Shown: positions 9,651 through 19,303, numbered from the stretch's first letter. The stretch: DNA of 64,000 nt from Lachnospiraceae bacterium MD335 (GCA_000403335.2 KE159628.1:552241-616240); one strand, 5' to 3'. Notes: generated from the letters alone by a model not told the origin. Made by a program: numbers and translations.

Positions 9651-10274
9651 TTACTTCTCTTTCCTGCCGAGCGCAATCCGCACCAGTTCCTCACGCCTGG
9701 CAACACCTGTCTTTTCAAAAATATTGGAAACATGCTTTTTCACCGTCGTCTCCGAAATGTATAATACCGAGGCAATGTCTCCGTTTGTCTTCCCTTCCGC
9801 AATTAAACCCGCAATTTCAAGCTCACGCTTTGTCAATCCGTAAGGTTGAAACCGTTTTGTATAATCCAAACCGTCCTCTGCTTTTTCTGCATCCGTCTTA
9901 TCCTGCACAGCAGCAGGATCCTCAAGTTTTTCAGAAAAAATAACCTGCATACAAAATCCATACAACAGCGGTCGAAAGCTCATCGCAACCTCACTCAAAA
10001 TCTCTTTCCCGTCCGCAGCATTCTGCAGCCCCACGAACAGAATCAGAAAAGACTGTATAAATCCCGCCTCCAATGCCTTTTTACCAAAAACATACCGAAG
10101 TTCCCTGCGATTCATATTCCTTTCGTAAAACGGTACCGTCAAAACCGTTGTTCCCACCATCAAAAGGAGAAAAAGCCGGATGTCAATCAGCCTCAAAAGG
10201 TTAAAGTCAAGCGCTGCTGCAAGAATAAGAATATACAGAATAATCGAAACAGGCACCTGCCATTTTCTCTTCAT
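9651..10274 (-). CDS. Membrane-anchored LuxR-type transcriptional regulator
   Basis: A 207-residue protein with hydrophobic helices in its first 110 residues and a C-terminal LuxR/FixJ DNA-binding domain (about 143-205: LTKRELEIAGLIAEGKTNGDIA, then SETTVKKHVSNIFEKTGV). There is no receiver domain. The start at 10274 is preceded by AAGGAGGAAACC; a longer in-frame start at 10346 would overlap the upstream gene and lacks a site. It follows the membrane protein gene at 10285 by 10 bp, so the two likely form one unit in which the membrane part senses a signal or the partner. Confidence 0.8.
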   Translation of the reverse strand: MKRKWQVPVSIILYILILAAALDFNLLRLIDIRLFLLLMVGTTVLTVPFYERNMNRRELRYVFGKKALEAGFIQSFLILFVGLQNAADGKEILSEVAMSFRPLLYGFCMQVIFSEKLEDPAAVQDKTDAEKAEDGLDYTKRFQPYGLTKRELEIAGLIAEGKTNGDIASVLYISETTVKKHVSNIFEKTGVARREELVRIALGRKEK

Positions 10275-10284
10275 GGTTTCCTCC

Positions 10285-10830
10285 TTATTCTGTCTTTTCC
10301 GGTCCGCAGTCCTCACGCTTCTGATTCGTATCCTGTACTGCTCCATCCTCCACTATGATATTTTCTTCACAAAATGCATCCAACCGCACCTTGAGCCTTG
10401 ACTTTAATGGCAGCAAAACAATTGCAAACGCCGACGCATAACATAACGGCAGCAAGCCGACTGCAATATAACTTATCGTCAGCGACAAGTTCAAATTGCC
10501 GGAATTCTTTATCAAGACACTGCCTGTCGGTACCAAAAAGGTAAAAATTCCCGCAGTCCAAAACGCCTTAATTGCAAATGAGACCGCTTCCAATGCACGC
10601 GAAAGCTCCGCTTTTTTAACCGGTTTCTTCATTTTTGTACCAAACCGGAACGCATTGTTGAAATCCTTTAAAAGTCCTGCGATCACTATCATAGGAATAA
10701 CAAGCATAATTAACATTATGATTGTCGGCATATCAATAAAATAAATAATGCCTGTCGACCCTATCCCTGTAACGTTAATCATAAAAACGATACACAATAC
10801 CAAGAACACTAAAATAGATAATAAGTACAT
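10285..10830 (-). CDS. Multi-pass membrane protein, possibly MotA/TolQ-like
   Basis: A 181-residue protein with about four hydrophobic segments. The stretch YFIDMPTIIMLIMLVIPMI followed by a soluble loop faintly resembles the N-terminal part of MotA-type proton-channel proteins, but it is shorter, so this is tentative. A strong AAAGGAGG site precedes the ATG. It is upstream of and almost touching the membrane LuxR-type regulator, suggesting a signalling pair. Confidence 0.55.
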   Translation of the reverse strand: MYLLSILVFLVLCIVFMINVTGIGSTGIIYFIDMPTIIMLIMLVIPMIVIAGLLKDFNNAFRFGTKMKKPVKKAELSRALEAVSFAIKAFWTAGIFTFLVPTGSVLIKNSGNLNLSLTISYIAVGLLPLCYASAFAIVLLPLKSRLKVRLDAFCEENIIVEDGAVQDTNQKREDCGPEKTE

Positions 10831-10957
10831 ATTCTTCCTCCTTTTTGTGGAAATTTTAACAAGTTTCTTATCCTGATTTTAGCATTCCCATATCGTATTT
10901 TCTATACTTCCGCAGTAGTATTTTCAGTAGTAAAACCATGCTTAACGGGCATAAAAC

Positions 10958-12940
10958 CTACTTTTTTTGCTTTGTAAACAATTGAACTTCAAACGGATGC
11001 AAAAATTCCTCCCGTTCACCCTCGAGCAGTTCATAACGGTCATGCAAATGATAAACTTGTTCATCATCCGTATGATTTATTACAAAAAGCCAAATTTGAT
11101 CCTGCGACTCACGTGTCATCATCTCCACGCCGTCTGCCGCCGTACCGAGTGTTGCAATCTCACTGCACCGCTCAAAGTATGACAGCAGGTCCTCCATAAG
11201 CTCCTGATCGGGTTCTGTTCCGATATACCATGCAATTCCTTGCCCATACGCATTTTCCGTAATTGCCGGCGATTGTTTATAAAATCCCGTCGAATACTCC
11301 GCGAGGCACTTCGCCCCCTGAAGTTCAATAATATCGCACCATTTTTTAATTACATACTCCTTTTTTCCGTAAAGCACACCGCCTGTCGATTCAAGCAGAC
11401 AATCATACTCCGGTATGGTAATTCCGCAAAGCTCACCGAGACGCCCCGGAAGCTCCCTTTCCGTCATGCAGCGGTTTGCTGCGTCCTTTACGCCTGTACG
11501 CATAGTTAGGACTAAATGCCCGCCGTTTTCCACATAATCAAAGTAATGCTGCTCAAGCTGCGGCGTCATCAAAAACTGTAGCGGTGCAATCACAAGCTTA
11601 TATCCCGACAAATCATCCGTATCCTGTACAAAGTCCACAGGAATCTTCTTTTCGTAAAACGCCCTGTAATACTTATAAAGCTCCTTGACATATGTAAGCT
11701 TCGGATGGTGCGGCTGTATCTGAAAGGCATAGTTTTGCCGGAAATTGTGCACAATCGCCACTTCAGGTTTTGGCATACTTCCTGCAAACGCATCCATATA
11801 GTCTGCAAACGTTTCCGTCAAATGCTTTAACTCATCGTAAATACGCCCCGGTTTTCCGCTGTGTCCCAAAATACCATGCCAAAATTGTTCCGTTCCCACG
11901 GCACAAGTACGCCACCTGAAAAAAACAACGGCATCGGCACCGTGCGCCACCGACTGCATAGCCCAGGCTGAAAGCTGATTGGGCTTGGGCAGCCTGCCCA
12001 TAATCTCCCATCCCGTCATTCCTGACTGCTGCTCCATAATCCAAAACGGTTGTTTTTTATAGCTGCGCACTACATCATGCGCTGCCGCCGTCTGATATAA
12101 AGGCTGATGTGAGCCTTCCTGCCAATGTCCCGGATATACATCATTTGACACAAAATCCAACAATTCGCCCAAATCATAGTAGTTCACCTTATCGTCAAAA
12201 CACATATAATTATGGGTGATAAAATGGTTCGGACATTTTTCCCGAATAATATCTGCCTGCCATTTTGCAAAGTCAACAATCAAATCCGAACAAAAACACT
12301 TCCAGTCCAACATAGCAGACGGATTTTCGCCCGCCGCCGTTATAAGAGGTGTTCGTACCTGTGAAAATTTATTGTATCCCTGACTCCAAAATGCCGTTCC
12401 CCATGCACTGTTTAAACGCGCAATTGTACCGTATTTTTTCAAAAGCCATTTTTGAAAATACAGCCTGCATGAATTACACATGCACAAGTCCGTATGCGAA
12501 TTCCCAAGCTCATTGTCAATCTGCCACCCGATAACACCGGGATTGTCTGCAAATTTTTCTGACATTGCTGTCACAAATCGCCGGATATGCCCGCGGTATG
12601 TCTGATTTGACTGACAGCAATGATGTCTGCCGCCAAAATACCTACGCCTGCCTTCCCTGTCTATCGGCTGTATTTCCGGATTTTTCTCAATAATCCATGC
12701 CGGAGGCGCTGCTGTAGGCGTTCCAAGGATAGTCTTAATTCCATACTGATCTAATAAATTTACTGCTTCCTCAAGCCACTGAAAACGAAATACGCCTTCC
12801 TGCGGCTCCATTTGGAACCACGAAAATTCTGCCATGCGCACGACCTGAATGCCCATTTCTTTCATTAGCTGTGCGTCCGTTTCCCACCGCTCACGCGGCC
12901 AATGCTCGGGGTAGTAATCCACCCCAAAATGTATGCTCAT
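10958..12940 (-). CDS. GH42 beta-galactosidase
   Basis: A 660-residue protein starting MSIHFGVDYYPEHWPRERW at 12940, chosen because AGGAGG lies just ahead; 12 extra upstream codons are open but have no site. GH42 landmarks: PEHW near the N-terminus, acid/base E144 in IDNELGNSH, nucleophile E303 in WIMEQQSG, and zinc-binding cysteines C109/C110, C153, C155, C158. It hydrolyses terminal beta-galactosides. The A, B (trimerisation) and short C domains are of usual length. No signal peptide, so cytoplasmic. No sugar transporter lies adjacent. Confidence 0.93.
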   Translation of the reverse strand: MSIHFGVDYYPEHWPRERWETDAQLMKEMGIQVVRMAEFSWFQMEPQEGVFRFQWLEEAVNLLDQYGIKTILGTPTAAPPAWIIEKNPEIQPIDREGRRRYFGGRHHCCQSNQTYRGHIRRFVTAMSEKFADNPGVIGWQIDNELGNSHTDLCMCNSCRLYFQKWLLKKYGTIARLNSAWGTAFWSQGYNKFSQVRTPLITAAGENPSAMLDWKCFCSDLIVDFAKWQADIIREKCPNHFITHNYMCFDDKVNYYDLGELLDFVSNDVYPGHWQEGSHQPLYQTAAAHDVVRSYKKQPFWIMEQQSGMTGWEIMGRLPKPNQLSAWAMQSVAHGADAVVFFRWRTCAVGTEQFWHGILGHSGKPGRIYDELKHLTETFADYMDAFAGSMPKPEVAIVHNFRQNYAFQIQPHHPKLTYVKELYKYYRAFYEKKIPVDFVQDTDDLSGYKLVIAPLQFLMTPQLEQHYFDYVENGGHLVLTMRTGVKDAANRCMTERELPGRLGELCGITIPEYDCLLESTGGVLYGKKEYVIKKWCDIIELQGAKCLAEYSTGFYKQSPAITENAYGQGIAWYIGTEPDQELMEDLLSYFERCSEIATLGTAADGVEMMTRESQDQIWLFVINHTDDEQVYHLHDRYELLEGEREEFLHPFEVQLFTKQKK

Positions 12941-13000
12941 ATTAGTCCTCCTGTTTGCGCGTTTATGCCTCCGCACAAACCTGCAAAAAATAAATTTGTT

Positions 13001-13273
13001 TTATCCCCGAAAAATCGCCAAAAATAATAATATGAAAAAAGCTGCTGCCGCAAACACCACGGGCTTAAACCACTTCCACTGCGATGTGTGAGGCACTATA
13101 TTAAGGACAATGTCTAAACCGGCAAAAATCAAAAACAGCCAAAGCGGTAAAAACCCCTTTATTATTCCCCGTGCACCCATAATTGTACATGCCAGCAGAC
13201 TGATAGCAGTCCCCAAAAGTGTAATAAGAGCTGCAGGAAAAATTCTATTGTGCAAGATATTTTTCAATTTCAT
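13001..13273 (-). CDS. Small membrane protein
   Basis: A 90-residue protein starting MKLKNILHNRIFPAAL, with three hydrophobic segments and no recognised domain. The start at 13273 is preceded by AGGAGGTTTTGG and overlaps the end of the alpha/beta hydrolase gene by 29 bp, indicating translational coupling. Confidence 0.6.
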   Translation of the reverse strand: MKLKNILHNRIFPAALITLLGTAISLLACTIMGARGIIKGFLPLWLFLIFAGLDIVLNIVPHTSQWKWFKPVVFAAAAFFILLFLAIFRG

Positions 13274-14282
13274 CCAAAACCTCCTGCGATTTCCAAAAAT
13301 CATTGTGTCCGATCTCATCAACTGTGACAAAATTACAGCCTTTTTTGTATCGTTCAAACAAACGTACAGAGCTGTCGTAGGGTATCTCCTGATCTGCTTT
13401 CGATGCCAAAAGCAGTGGTTTTATATCCACTTTTTCCGCAAATTTCACGGACTTCATTTTAAAACTGACAAGTGCTTTTAATGGACCATGAAAAATGTCC
13501 GCATATCCATTATATAAATCATACCCGTCTGCGTATGGCGCCATTAAAATCAGCCCCGCAGGCTGCCGCTCACTTGCCGCATAATTCGCTACACCTGTAC
13601 CAATGCTATAACCCATTAACGTAATCCGGTTCACGTCGTCTCTGTTCATCAGGCTGTCATATACGGTAAGCCCCATATCTTTAAAGCTCTTCTCCGAAGC
13701 CATACCCTCGCTTTTCCCATAACCGGGATAATCAACATATGCAAAATGATAGCCGTCAAAAACAGAGCGCAGATTTTCACTCTCCAGCAGTGTCAGCACG
13801 CGTCCTGCCGCATCCTCACCGTTTCCTCCAAAATAAAGCACTGTCGGCGCGCTTCCCTGTGCATTGTGAAGAAACCAGCCGTGCAGCGTACCGTTTTCAG
13901 TTTCAAAATTCAATTCCTCAACGCTTCCGTTTGCCTTATATGCACTCAGCCGTTTTTCCGCACGCTCATTATGCACGGATGCAAACAGCATGACAGGCGC
14001 AAACGCGCAAATTGTAACAGACAAAAATGCGATTAATGCAAACAAAATAAACAGCTCGTTTGCCAAAAGCTTTCTCGTAATCCCGAATTTTTCTATTACA
14101 ATATCAAACACGATTTTAAACACAAACAAGACAACTGCCGCACCGAAAATAGACAAGCCGAGTATCCTCACGTTTGCGCTGCTCAAAAAAACAAACCACA
14201 AAAGCGTCACCGTAACACTCGCTATAAGTCCGGTAAAAGCGGATTTCTTTAATTTTTTTAAATGATTTGTAAAAATGTTCAT
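13245..14282 (-). CDS. Membrane-anchored alpha/beta hydrolase
   Basis: A 345-residue protein. Three or so membrane helices occupy the first 95 residues, followed by an alpha/beta hydrolase fold with oxyanion segment YFGGNGED, nucleophile Ser in GYSIGTG, a likely acid in the ASKADQEIP region and the catalytic His in DEIGHNDFW. Similar to YqiK/BEM46-like serine hydrolases; substrate unknown. It starts 12 bp after the MTA/SAH nucleosidase gene. Confidence 0.8.
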   Translation of the reverse strand: MNIFTNHLKKLKKSAFTGLIASVTVTLLWFVFLSSANVRILGLSIFGAAVVLFVFKIVFDIVIEKFGITRKLLANELFILFALIAFLSVTICAFAPVMLFASVHNERAEKRLSAYKANGSVEELNFETENGTLHGWFLHNAQGSAPTVLYFGGNGEDAAGRVLTLLESENLRSVFDGYHFAYVDYPGYGKSEGMASEKSFKDMGLTVYDSLMNRDDVNRITLMGYSIGTGVANYAASERQPAGLILMAPYADGYDLYNGYADIFHGPLKALVSFKMKSVKFAEKVDIKPLLLASKADQEIPYDSSVRLFERYKKGCNFVTVDEIGHNDFWKSQEVLDEIEKYLAQ

Positions 14283-14294
14283 ATTTTAATCTTT

Positions 14295-14993
14295 CTATAT
14301 TCTTGTAACTAAATTCTCAACAAGCTTCGCGCAATGTGCCGCCGCCGCACGCTCAAACTCGGGATAATCCATATGCGCGCTGCCGTCCGCCTTGTCTGAA
14401 ATGGCACGAAGCACTACATATGGAATCTTGTTTAAAAATGCTGCATGTGCAATCGCAGCGCCTTCCATTTCTGTACACGAAGCATTAAAAAGCGTAATCA
14501 GCCTGTCTTTTGTATCCCCGTCCGAAACGAACCGGTCACCGCTGACAACACGTCCCTCGTATACATCGATTTCCGGATTAACTTCCGCGCATACCGCTTT
14601 TGCCTGCTGTGCAAGCGTTCTGTCCGCTTTAAAAAACGAAGTTTCCATCTGCGGAATAATACCCGGCTCATAGCCAAGCGCCGTCACGTCCATATCATGC
14701 TCGCACGCATCTGTCGAGACAACAATGTCACCGATATTGATTTCTGCGCGCAGCGAACCTGCCACGCCTGTGTTAATCACTGCATCCACATTGAATAAAT
14801 CTGCCAAAATCTGTACGCACATTCCTGCGTTTACCTTTCCGATACCGCACTGGACAATTACCACGTCTTTACCATTCAAAATCCCCTCATGGAATTTCAT
14901 GCCTGCCTTTTCGACAACATTTTTTACATCCGTTTTAGATTTTAATTCTGCAACCTCAAGCTCCATTGCACCGATAATTCCTATTTTATTCAT
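14295..14993 (-). CDS. mtnN: 5'-methylthioadenosine/S-adenosylhomocysteine nucleosidase
   Basis: A 232-residue protein of usual length. MNKIGIIGAMELEVAELK is the family N-terminus, MEGAAIAHAA holds the substrate-binding Met-Glu pair, and SDKADG contains the catalytic Asp. It cleaves adenine from methylthioadenosine and S-adenosylhomocysteine, and its product S-ribosylhomocysteine is the LuxS substrate. luxS lies immediately upstream on the same strand, so two consecutive steps of the activated methyl cycle are encoded together. Confidence 0.95.
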   Translation of the reverse strand: MNKIGIIGAMELEVAELKSKTDVKNVVEKAGMKFHEGILNGKDVVIVQCGIGKVNAGMCVQILADLFNVDAVINTGVAGSLRAEINIGDIVVSTDACEHDMDVTALGYEPGIIPQMETSFFKADRTLAQQAKAVCAEVNPEIDVYEGRVVSGDRFVSDGDTKDRLITLFNASCTEMEGAAIAHAAFLNKIPYVVLRAISDKADGSAHMDYPEFERAAAAHCAKLVENLVTRI

Positions 14994-15036
14994 ACCCTTT
15001 TTTCCTTTCGTTTATGATTTTAAAAATTAATATTCC

Positions 15037-15066
15037 GCAGTGCGCTCGAAAAGCTTTCGGCACTGC
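15037..15066 (-). terminator. Hairpin after luxS
   Basis: GCAGTGC at 15037-15043 pairs with GCACTGC at 15060-15066, with extra pairing inside the loop. It lies between luxS and mtnN and lacks a long U-run, so it may only attenuate. Confidence 0.4.
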
Positions 15067-15072
15067 TCATTG

Positions 15073-15552
15073 TTATCGCGGATAGACCAGCCGGTCTTCC
15101 TTAATATCATAAAGCACATTGTCCAAATACCGTTTCGCAAGGAAATTCGCCATACCAAGATTCATATCCAAATAATTCCCGCAGTCCTTCGGGCTTGCAC
15201 CCGGCACCTCGTCCTTAAAGTCACGGATAAACTCATACAGTTCTGTCATAAGAGGCACAATATCTTTCGACTCATAATCCCCCGCGAGCAACAGATAAAA
15301 TCCAGTCCGGCACCCCATCGGTCCAAAGTAAATTGTCTTCTCACCATACTCCTTGTGATTGCGCAAAAATGTCGCCGCCAAATGCTCAATCGTGTGCACC
15401 TCCGCCGTATTCATAACAGGCTCCTCGTTCGGTGAGGTCATTCTAAGGTCAAACGTCGTAACCGTGTTATCGCCCACCTTGTCCTTGCGCGATACATATA
15501 CCCCCGGCTGTAATTTAATGTGGTCAATTGTAAAGCTTGTTATTTTTTCCAT
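15073..15552 (-). CDS. luxS: S-ribosylhomocysteine lyase (AI-2 synthesis)
   Basis: A 159-residue LuxS. The start MEKITSFTIDHIKLQPGVY at 15552 has AAGGAGA ahead. The iron ligands are H53 and H57 in HTIEH plus the Cys of DCGNYL near residue 126, and the catalytic Cys is C81 in GPMGCRTGFY. It splits S-ribosylhomocysteine into homocysteine and DPD, the precursor of autoinducer-2. Confidence 0.97.
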   Translation of the reverse strand: MEKITSFTIDHIKLQPGVYVSRKDKVGDNTVTTFDLRMTSPNEEPVMNTAEVHTIEHLAATFLRNHKEYGEKTIYFGPMGCRTGFYLLLAGDYESKDIVPLMTELYEFIRDFKDEVPGASPKDCGNYLDMNLGMANFLAKRYLDNVLYDIKEDRLVYPR

Positions 15553-15646
15553 AAAAATAATCTCCTTTCTTATATGTAATGCACGCAGTCGCGTCATTTA
15601 CCCATTCATCGTGCTTCTTCAAAATAGATACAATCTGATTGCAAAG

Positions 15647-15888
15647 CTAAACCAAATCGTCCTCTGATTCCTCCCATTGCAGCTCAGGATACAGTTTTCC
15701 AGTTTTCGCAAAAAAACCCAGTCATTATCCATATACACCGCAAGAAAATCCTCTTTTCCATATTCGTCTAAAGCCAGTCACGCATAGCCGCAGTAATGGT
15801 TACGGATTTCGTCCACCAAACTGTTTACCGCCTCCTGTGTGACAGGATTGCTTTCCTCATTCAAAAAACGGATTGCAAGCTCGTTCAT
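15647..15888 (-). pseudogene. Small hypothetical gene, inactivated by stop and frameshift
   Basis: Preceded by GAAGGAGA, a frame starts MNELAIRFLNEESNPVTQE at 15888 and reads to an in-frame TGA at 15778-15780. It resumes with LALDEYGKEDFLAVYMDNDW, then needs a one-base shift in the A-run near 15709-15716 to continue as AKTGKLYPELQWEESEDDLV to a stop at 15647. Natural residue composition on both sides of the lesions suggests a recently lost protein of about 80 residues. Family unknown. Confidence 0.6.
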
Positions 15889-16003
15889 ATGCATTATCTC
15901 CTTCTATATAGAAATGGCGGGAAATGCTTCCCGCCTGCAATAATCCAAAGAGCCCTCGCCCAAATCAAAGCTGTACTGCATTACAGCCTATATTCAATTC
16001 ATA

Positions 16004-16207
16004 TTATACGGTACCTATATATAACTTGCAAGCGTTTTTTCCTTGATTTGCAGTTAATGATTTATAGTTAATCTGTAATAGTAACAAATACATAGAAACA
16101 TCGGGAATTTCCTGCCATTGATATTGAACGCTGTCGCCAAATACGCGGTATAAACGGTCTTTATCAAGATCTGTTTTACCCATATCTTCTATCGGAAATG
16201 CATTCAT
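16004..16207 (-). CDS. Possible small hypothetical protein
   Basis: A 67-codon frame beginning MNAFPIEDMGKTDLDKDRLYR with GGGAAGG a few bases upstream. The N-terminal half has ordinary composition, but the last 15 residues look random. It may be the head of a truncated gene. Not recognised. Confidence 0.3.
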   Translation of the reverse strand: MNAFPIEDMGKTDLDKDRLYRVFGDSVQYQWQEIPDVSMYLLLLQINYKSLTANQGKNACKLYIGTV

Positions 16208-16550
16208 ATCACCTTCCCGTTCCATCATGCCATTTAGCTTGTTAAATGAAAGATTGTCGCGCTTGGTACTTCTTTGCCCGAACTCGTGACATCCGTTACT
16301 GTCGCGAGAAAAGGCAACGGATAAAACGCTCAAGCGTCTGCATGGTGCGCTGTTATTGGCGGAGTATGCCGTATACTTTACGGCAATCCTGCGTTATCCA
16401 CAACTAACATACCTGCCGCAAAATGACAAAAACACGATGTTAATTTTCAGAAACCTGCAAAATGTATGCCAAGGTTGACAAATTGACAATCTAAATTGCT
16501 TGAATCCAAAGAAATTTTATTGTAGGCTGAAAAAAAGGAGGCAAGGTAAC
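16208..16550. other. Intergenic region
   Basis: No supported gene. TGCCGTA and TACGGCA form a 7-bp hairpin near 16368-16386. TTGACA occurs twice (16474 and 16484) upstream of the XRE gene, but no convincing -10 box follows at the right distance. Confidence 0.3.
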
Positions 16551-16976
16551 ATGAAATTCAACGAAAAACTATTAAAGCTCAGAAAAGAAAAGGGACTTTC
16601 GCAGGAAGAACTGGGAATGGAAATGCAGGTGTCAAGGCAGACGGTTTCAAAGTGGGAGGCAGGACAGTCATATCCTGATTTTACCAGGTTAGTTATGTTA
16701 AGTGATTTCTTTGATATGACCTTAGATGAACTTGTGAAAGATATTGACGTGCAGGAAGTAAGAGAAAATTCGCTTACAAACGAGAAAATAGATTCTATTT
16801 ATCGAGTTTCCCAAAACGTGGATTCGATACTTCAAAACAAAACACTGAAAAACATTTTAAAAGGGGTAGCATGGTTTATCGTGGGCAGTTGTATTTTGAT
16901 ATGCCTCGTTGCGGCAGTTTCCCTTATTCTGCATATGATTTATCCGGAAAGCAATACATTTTGGCGTACCTATTAG
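16551..16976 (+). CDS. XRE-family regulator with C-terminal membrane helix
   Basis: A 141-residue protein starting MKFNEKLLKLRKEKGLSQEEL at 16551, directly after AAAAGGAGGCAAGG. Residues 5-60 form a Cro/CI helix-turn-helix (SRQTVSKWEAGQSYPD). A hydrophobic segment near 107-130 indicates a membrane tether, a layout common in Firmicute membrane-associated XRE regulators. Targets unknown. Confidence 0.8.
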   Translation: MKFNEKLLKLRKEKGLSQEELGMEMQVSRQTVSKWEAGQSYPDFTRLVMLSDFFDMTLDELVKDIDVQEVRENSLTNEKIDSIYRVSQNVDSILQNKTLKNILKGVAWFIVGSCILICLVAAVSLILHMIYPESNTFWRTY

Positions 16977-17014
16977 TTACGGCAAAACCCAAATCAGAAT
17001 TTTTGATAAGCGAA

Positions 17015-17056
17015 ACAGCGGTAAAACCATCATACAATTTTACCGCTGTTTTTTAT
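17015..17056 (+). terminator. Rho-independent terminator
   Basis: ACAGCGGTAAAA at 17015-17026 pairs with TTTTACCGCTGT ending at 17049, followed by a T-run. It ends the XRE transcript; the A-rich left flank may also serve the convergent GH35 gene. Confidence 0.75.
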
Positions 17057-17103
17057 TCCTGTTGTCTAATCAATCCTAAAAACAAATGAAAAACAGCCCC
17101 CCG

Positions 17104-19177
17104 TCAAACCTCCCGATAAAAATCGTCCCGCAGTTCGGACATTACCAAATAACACGTCTTCCCATAAAGCAATTTCGCAGGAACACGCCACGGCTCCCCG
17201 TAATAAAAATTGTCCGCCGCGAGCACTCCGTCCGCATAAATCTGCGCCACATCATATTGGTCGGGAATTTCCACAAACCCGCCCTCGCCTAAAACCGTAA
17301 TCTTTTTCCATGTTCGCTTCCGCGCGCCGCCAAGACAAAGTTCCTCGGCATAGGGCGGCGCAAAGGGCTCTTTCACTGTCTCAAATACCGCCTTTGCCTG
17401 TGTAAACGAACGCTCTACAACAACATGCTCAAACGCCGAACCGTTCCACACGTCATACGAAAAATCACCATCTTGCACCGCATGGATTCCGTCCTCACAC
17501 ATATAAAGGTCGCAGTTATCCCCGATATAAAGCCTGCCCGAAAGTTTGCGGGCAAAGCGCGCACGATCCCACGAAAGCGCCACAATCTGTATGTCATTCA
17601 CCCTGACAACACTGTCTGTTTTTGGTCGGAAACACGGGTCCCCCGTAAAGCAAAACTCTGCTTCCACGCCGTCAATCGCGGCAAAAAACCAAGTATTTTC
17701 GAGCCTGCAAAGCGGCTGCGCCGTCGCATATTCCAACAGATTTCCCGACAAATCCATGCGAAACGGCAGGAAAAAACTAACCTCACCGCACACGTCAATC
17801 GGCGGAAATTCCACAACGCCTGTATCAATGACAGCCCCCTTCACATCAGAAAGCTTCGCCAAACGCTGATAATGATTGACAAACACAAACCCGCTCTTTC
17901 CGTCCGTGCGCATACAGTACCGCAGCGACGCCAAATCCTCCGCAGCAACTGCCGTGCGCGCATCCACCGTCTTCATTGGCGCAAGCACGTCCCCAAAGTC
18001 GTTCACAAACAGATGAAGCAGATTGGTCAAACGGTACTGCTCGCGAATCTCGCCGTACTCCGAAATCGGCGCCTGAAAATCGTACGACAAAATCGAATAA
18101 TCGTTCGGATACCTCGTCGCCTTGGACTCGTTTAATGTCGATAAGCTGCCGATTTTGTTGGTACCGCCCTTGTACATATAATACCCGACAAGATTGTTGC
18201 CTGAGCCAAGCTTTACCAGCGAAAGCGCATAAATGTCCATGCCGCTAATCCGCGGTCGTCTATGGTGCGTCACCTGCATTCCGCCGCCCAATTCGCAGGT
18301 TGCAAACGGATAGTTCTCGTACGGCAGACACCACCCGTCCGCGTCCGTCTTTGCAATCAAATCCCTGCCAATCGCCGCGTCATTGCGCGTCGTGTCAAAC
18401 ACGTAATGCGGGGAAAGCGGCAGCCTGTCGGTATGCTCTGCCCACGGTGCCTCGGGGTATGCACCGAACACGGGAACAACCTCGTCGTGGAAAATTTTTA
18501 ATAGTTGCGGACGAAGATAAGTATGCGCCGAACACGGGAACAACCTCGTCCACGGGGATTTTGGCGCCGTAGGCGCTGTTCCAGCCTGTCACTGTGTAAA
18601 TTGGCGCGTGAAAGCCTATTGCGAGTGCCAGCTTTTTGAGTTCGAATAAATGTTCTTCATTGTCGGTCAGTTCGTTTTCAAACTGAATGCCGATAATGTT
18701 TCCGCCATCCTGATAAAACAAGCCTTGTACCTGTTCATAAATTTCCTCATACCAAATCCGTACTTTTTCCATGTAGTCCTTGTTGTTGTCGCGCAGCTTG
18801 TAGGGCTTTTGCAGGAGCCAGTCAGGGAATGCACCGTTTCTGCATTCGCCGTGCGCCCACGGACCGATGCGCAGAACCACGTCCAAGTCTGCGCGCTGCG
18901 TTTCCATGATAAATTGGCGAACATCCCTGTCGCCTGTAAAGTCAAACTGTCCCTCGGTTTCCTCGTGGTATATCCAAAACAAGTATGTCGCGACGACGGT
19001 GATGCCGCCTGCTTTCATTTTGCAAAGTTCCCTGTACCAGTTTTCGCGTGCGTCGCGCACAAAATGATATTCGCCCATCACGCCAATCCACGGCTTTCCT
19101 GCGCGTGTAAAATATTGGCTTGTCACGTTGATGGTTTCCCCGTTTGGGTTTTTGCCGCCCATGTTAAGGTGTGTCAT
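17104..19177 (-). pseudogene. GH35 beta-galactosidase, frameshifted by a 64-bp duplication
   Basis: Two overlapping frames form one GH35 enzyme. The N-terminal part (19177 down to about 18521) carries GEYHFVRDAREN, IGPWAHGECRNG and FENEL, with acid/base Glu at residue 169. The C-terminal part (18543 to 17104) carries TCELGGGM, probably the nucleophile region, YYMYKGGTNK, and the beta-sandwich domains. Both contain DEVVPVFGAY. A tandem copy of 30 bp with a 64-bp period shifts the frame; removing one period gives a continuous 669-residue protein. The start ATG has only a weak AGGT site, and the mobile DNA begins about 100 bp upstream, so the native promoter may be lost. Confidence 0.85.
18457..18550. 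repeat. 64-bp-period direct repeat inside GH35 gene
   Basis: The 30-bp unit beginning GTATGCACCGAACACGGGAA at 18457-18486 recurs at 18521-18550 with one change (A to G). The 34 bp between copies are A/T-rich and unlike the gene. Since 64 is not a multiple of three, the repeat causes the frameshift. Confidence 0.9.
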
Positions 19178-19187
19178 ACCTAAATAG
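19174..19187. repeat. Possible left terminal repeat of the resident element
   Basis: TCATACCTAAATAG here matches the inverted copy CTATTTGGGTATGA at 48950-48963 at 13 of 14 positions. The two sites bracket all genes of the resident element. I could not find a shared crossover dinucleotide, so the assignment is tentative. Confidence 0.3.
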
Positions 19188-19303
19188 TTGAATAATAATC
19201 GAAATGATTGTGAAACTTCAAGATTTGATTGTGTTTTGCAGATATTCCTCCGCCACAGGGGATAAACCTTATTCCCCTGTATGCGATTTTTGAAAGCATC
19301 AGC

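Noticed and set aside
13110-13481. Plus-strand frames opposite the alpha/beta hydrolase and other minus-strand genes
   Set aside because: They mirror well-supported genes, have basic, low-complexity translations and no ribosome binding sites.
19174-19187. Confirmed attL of the resident serine recombinase
   Set aside because: No matching crossover dinucleotide at equal distance on both sides, unlike the inner element; kept only as a tentative repeat.
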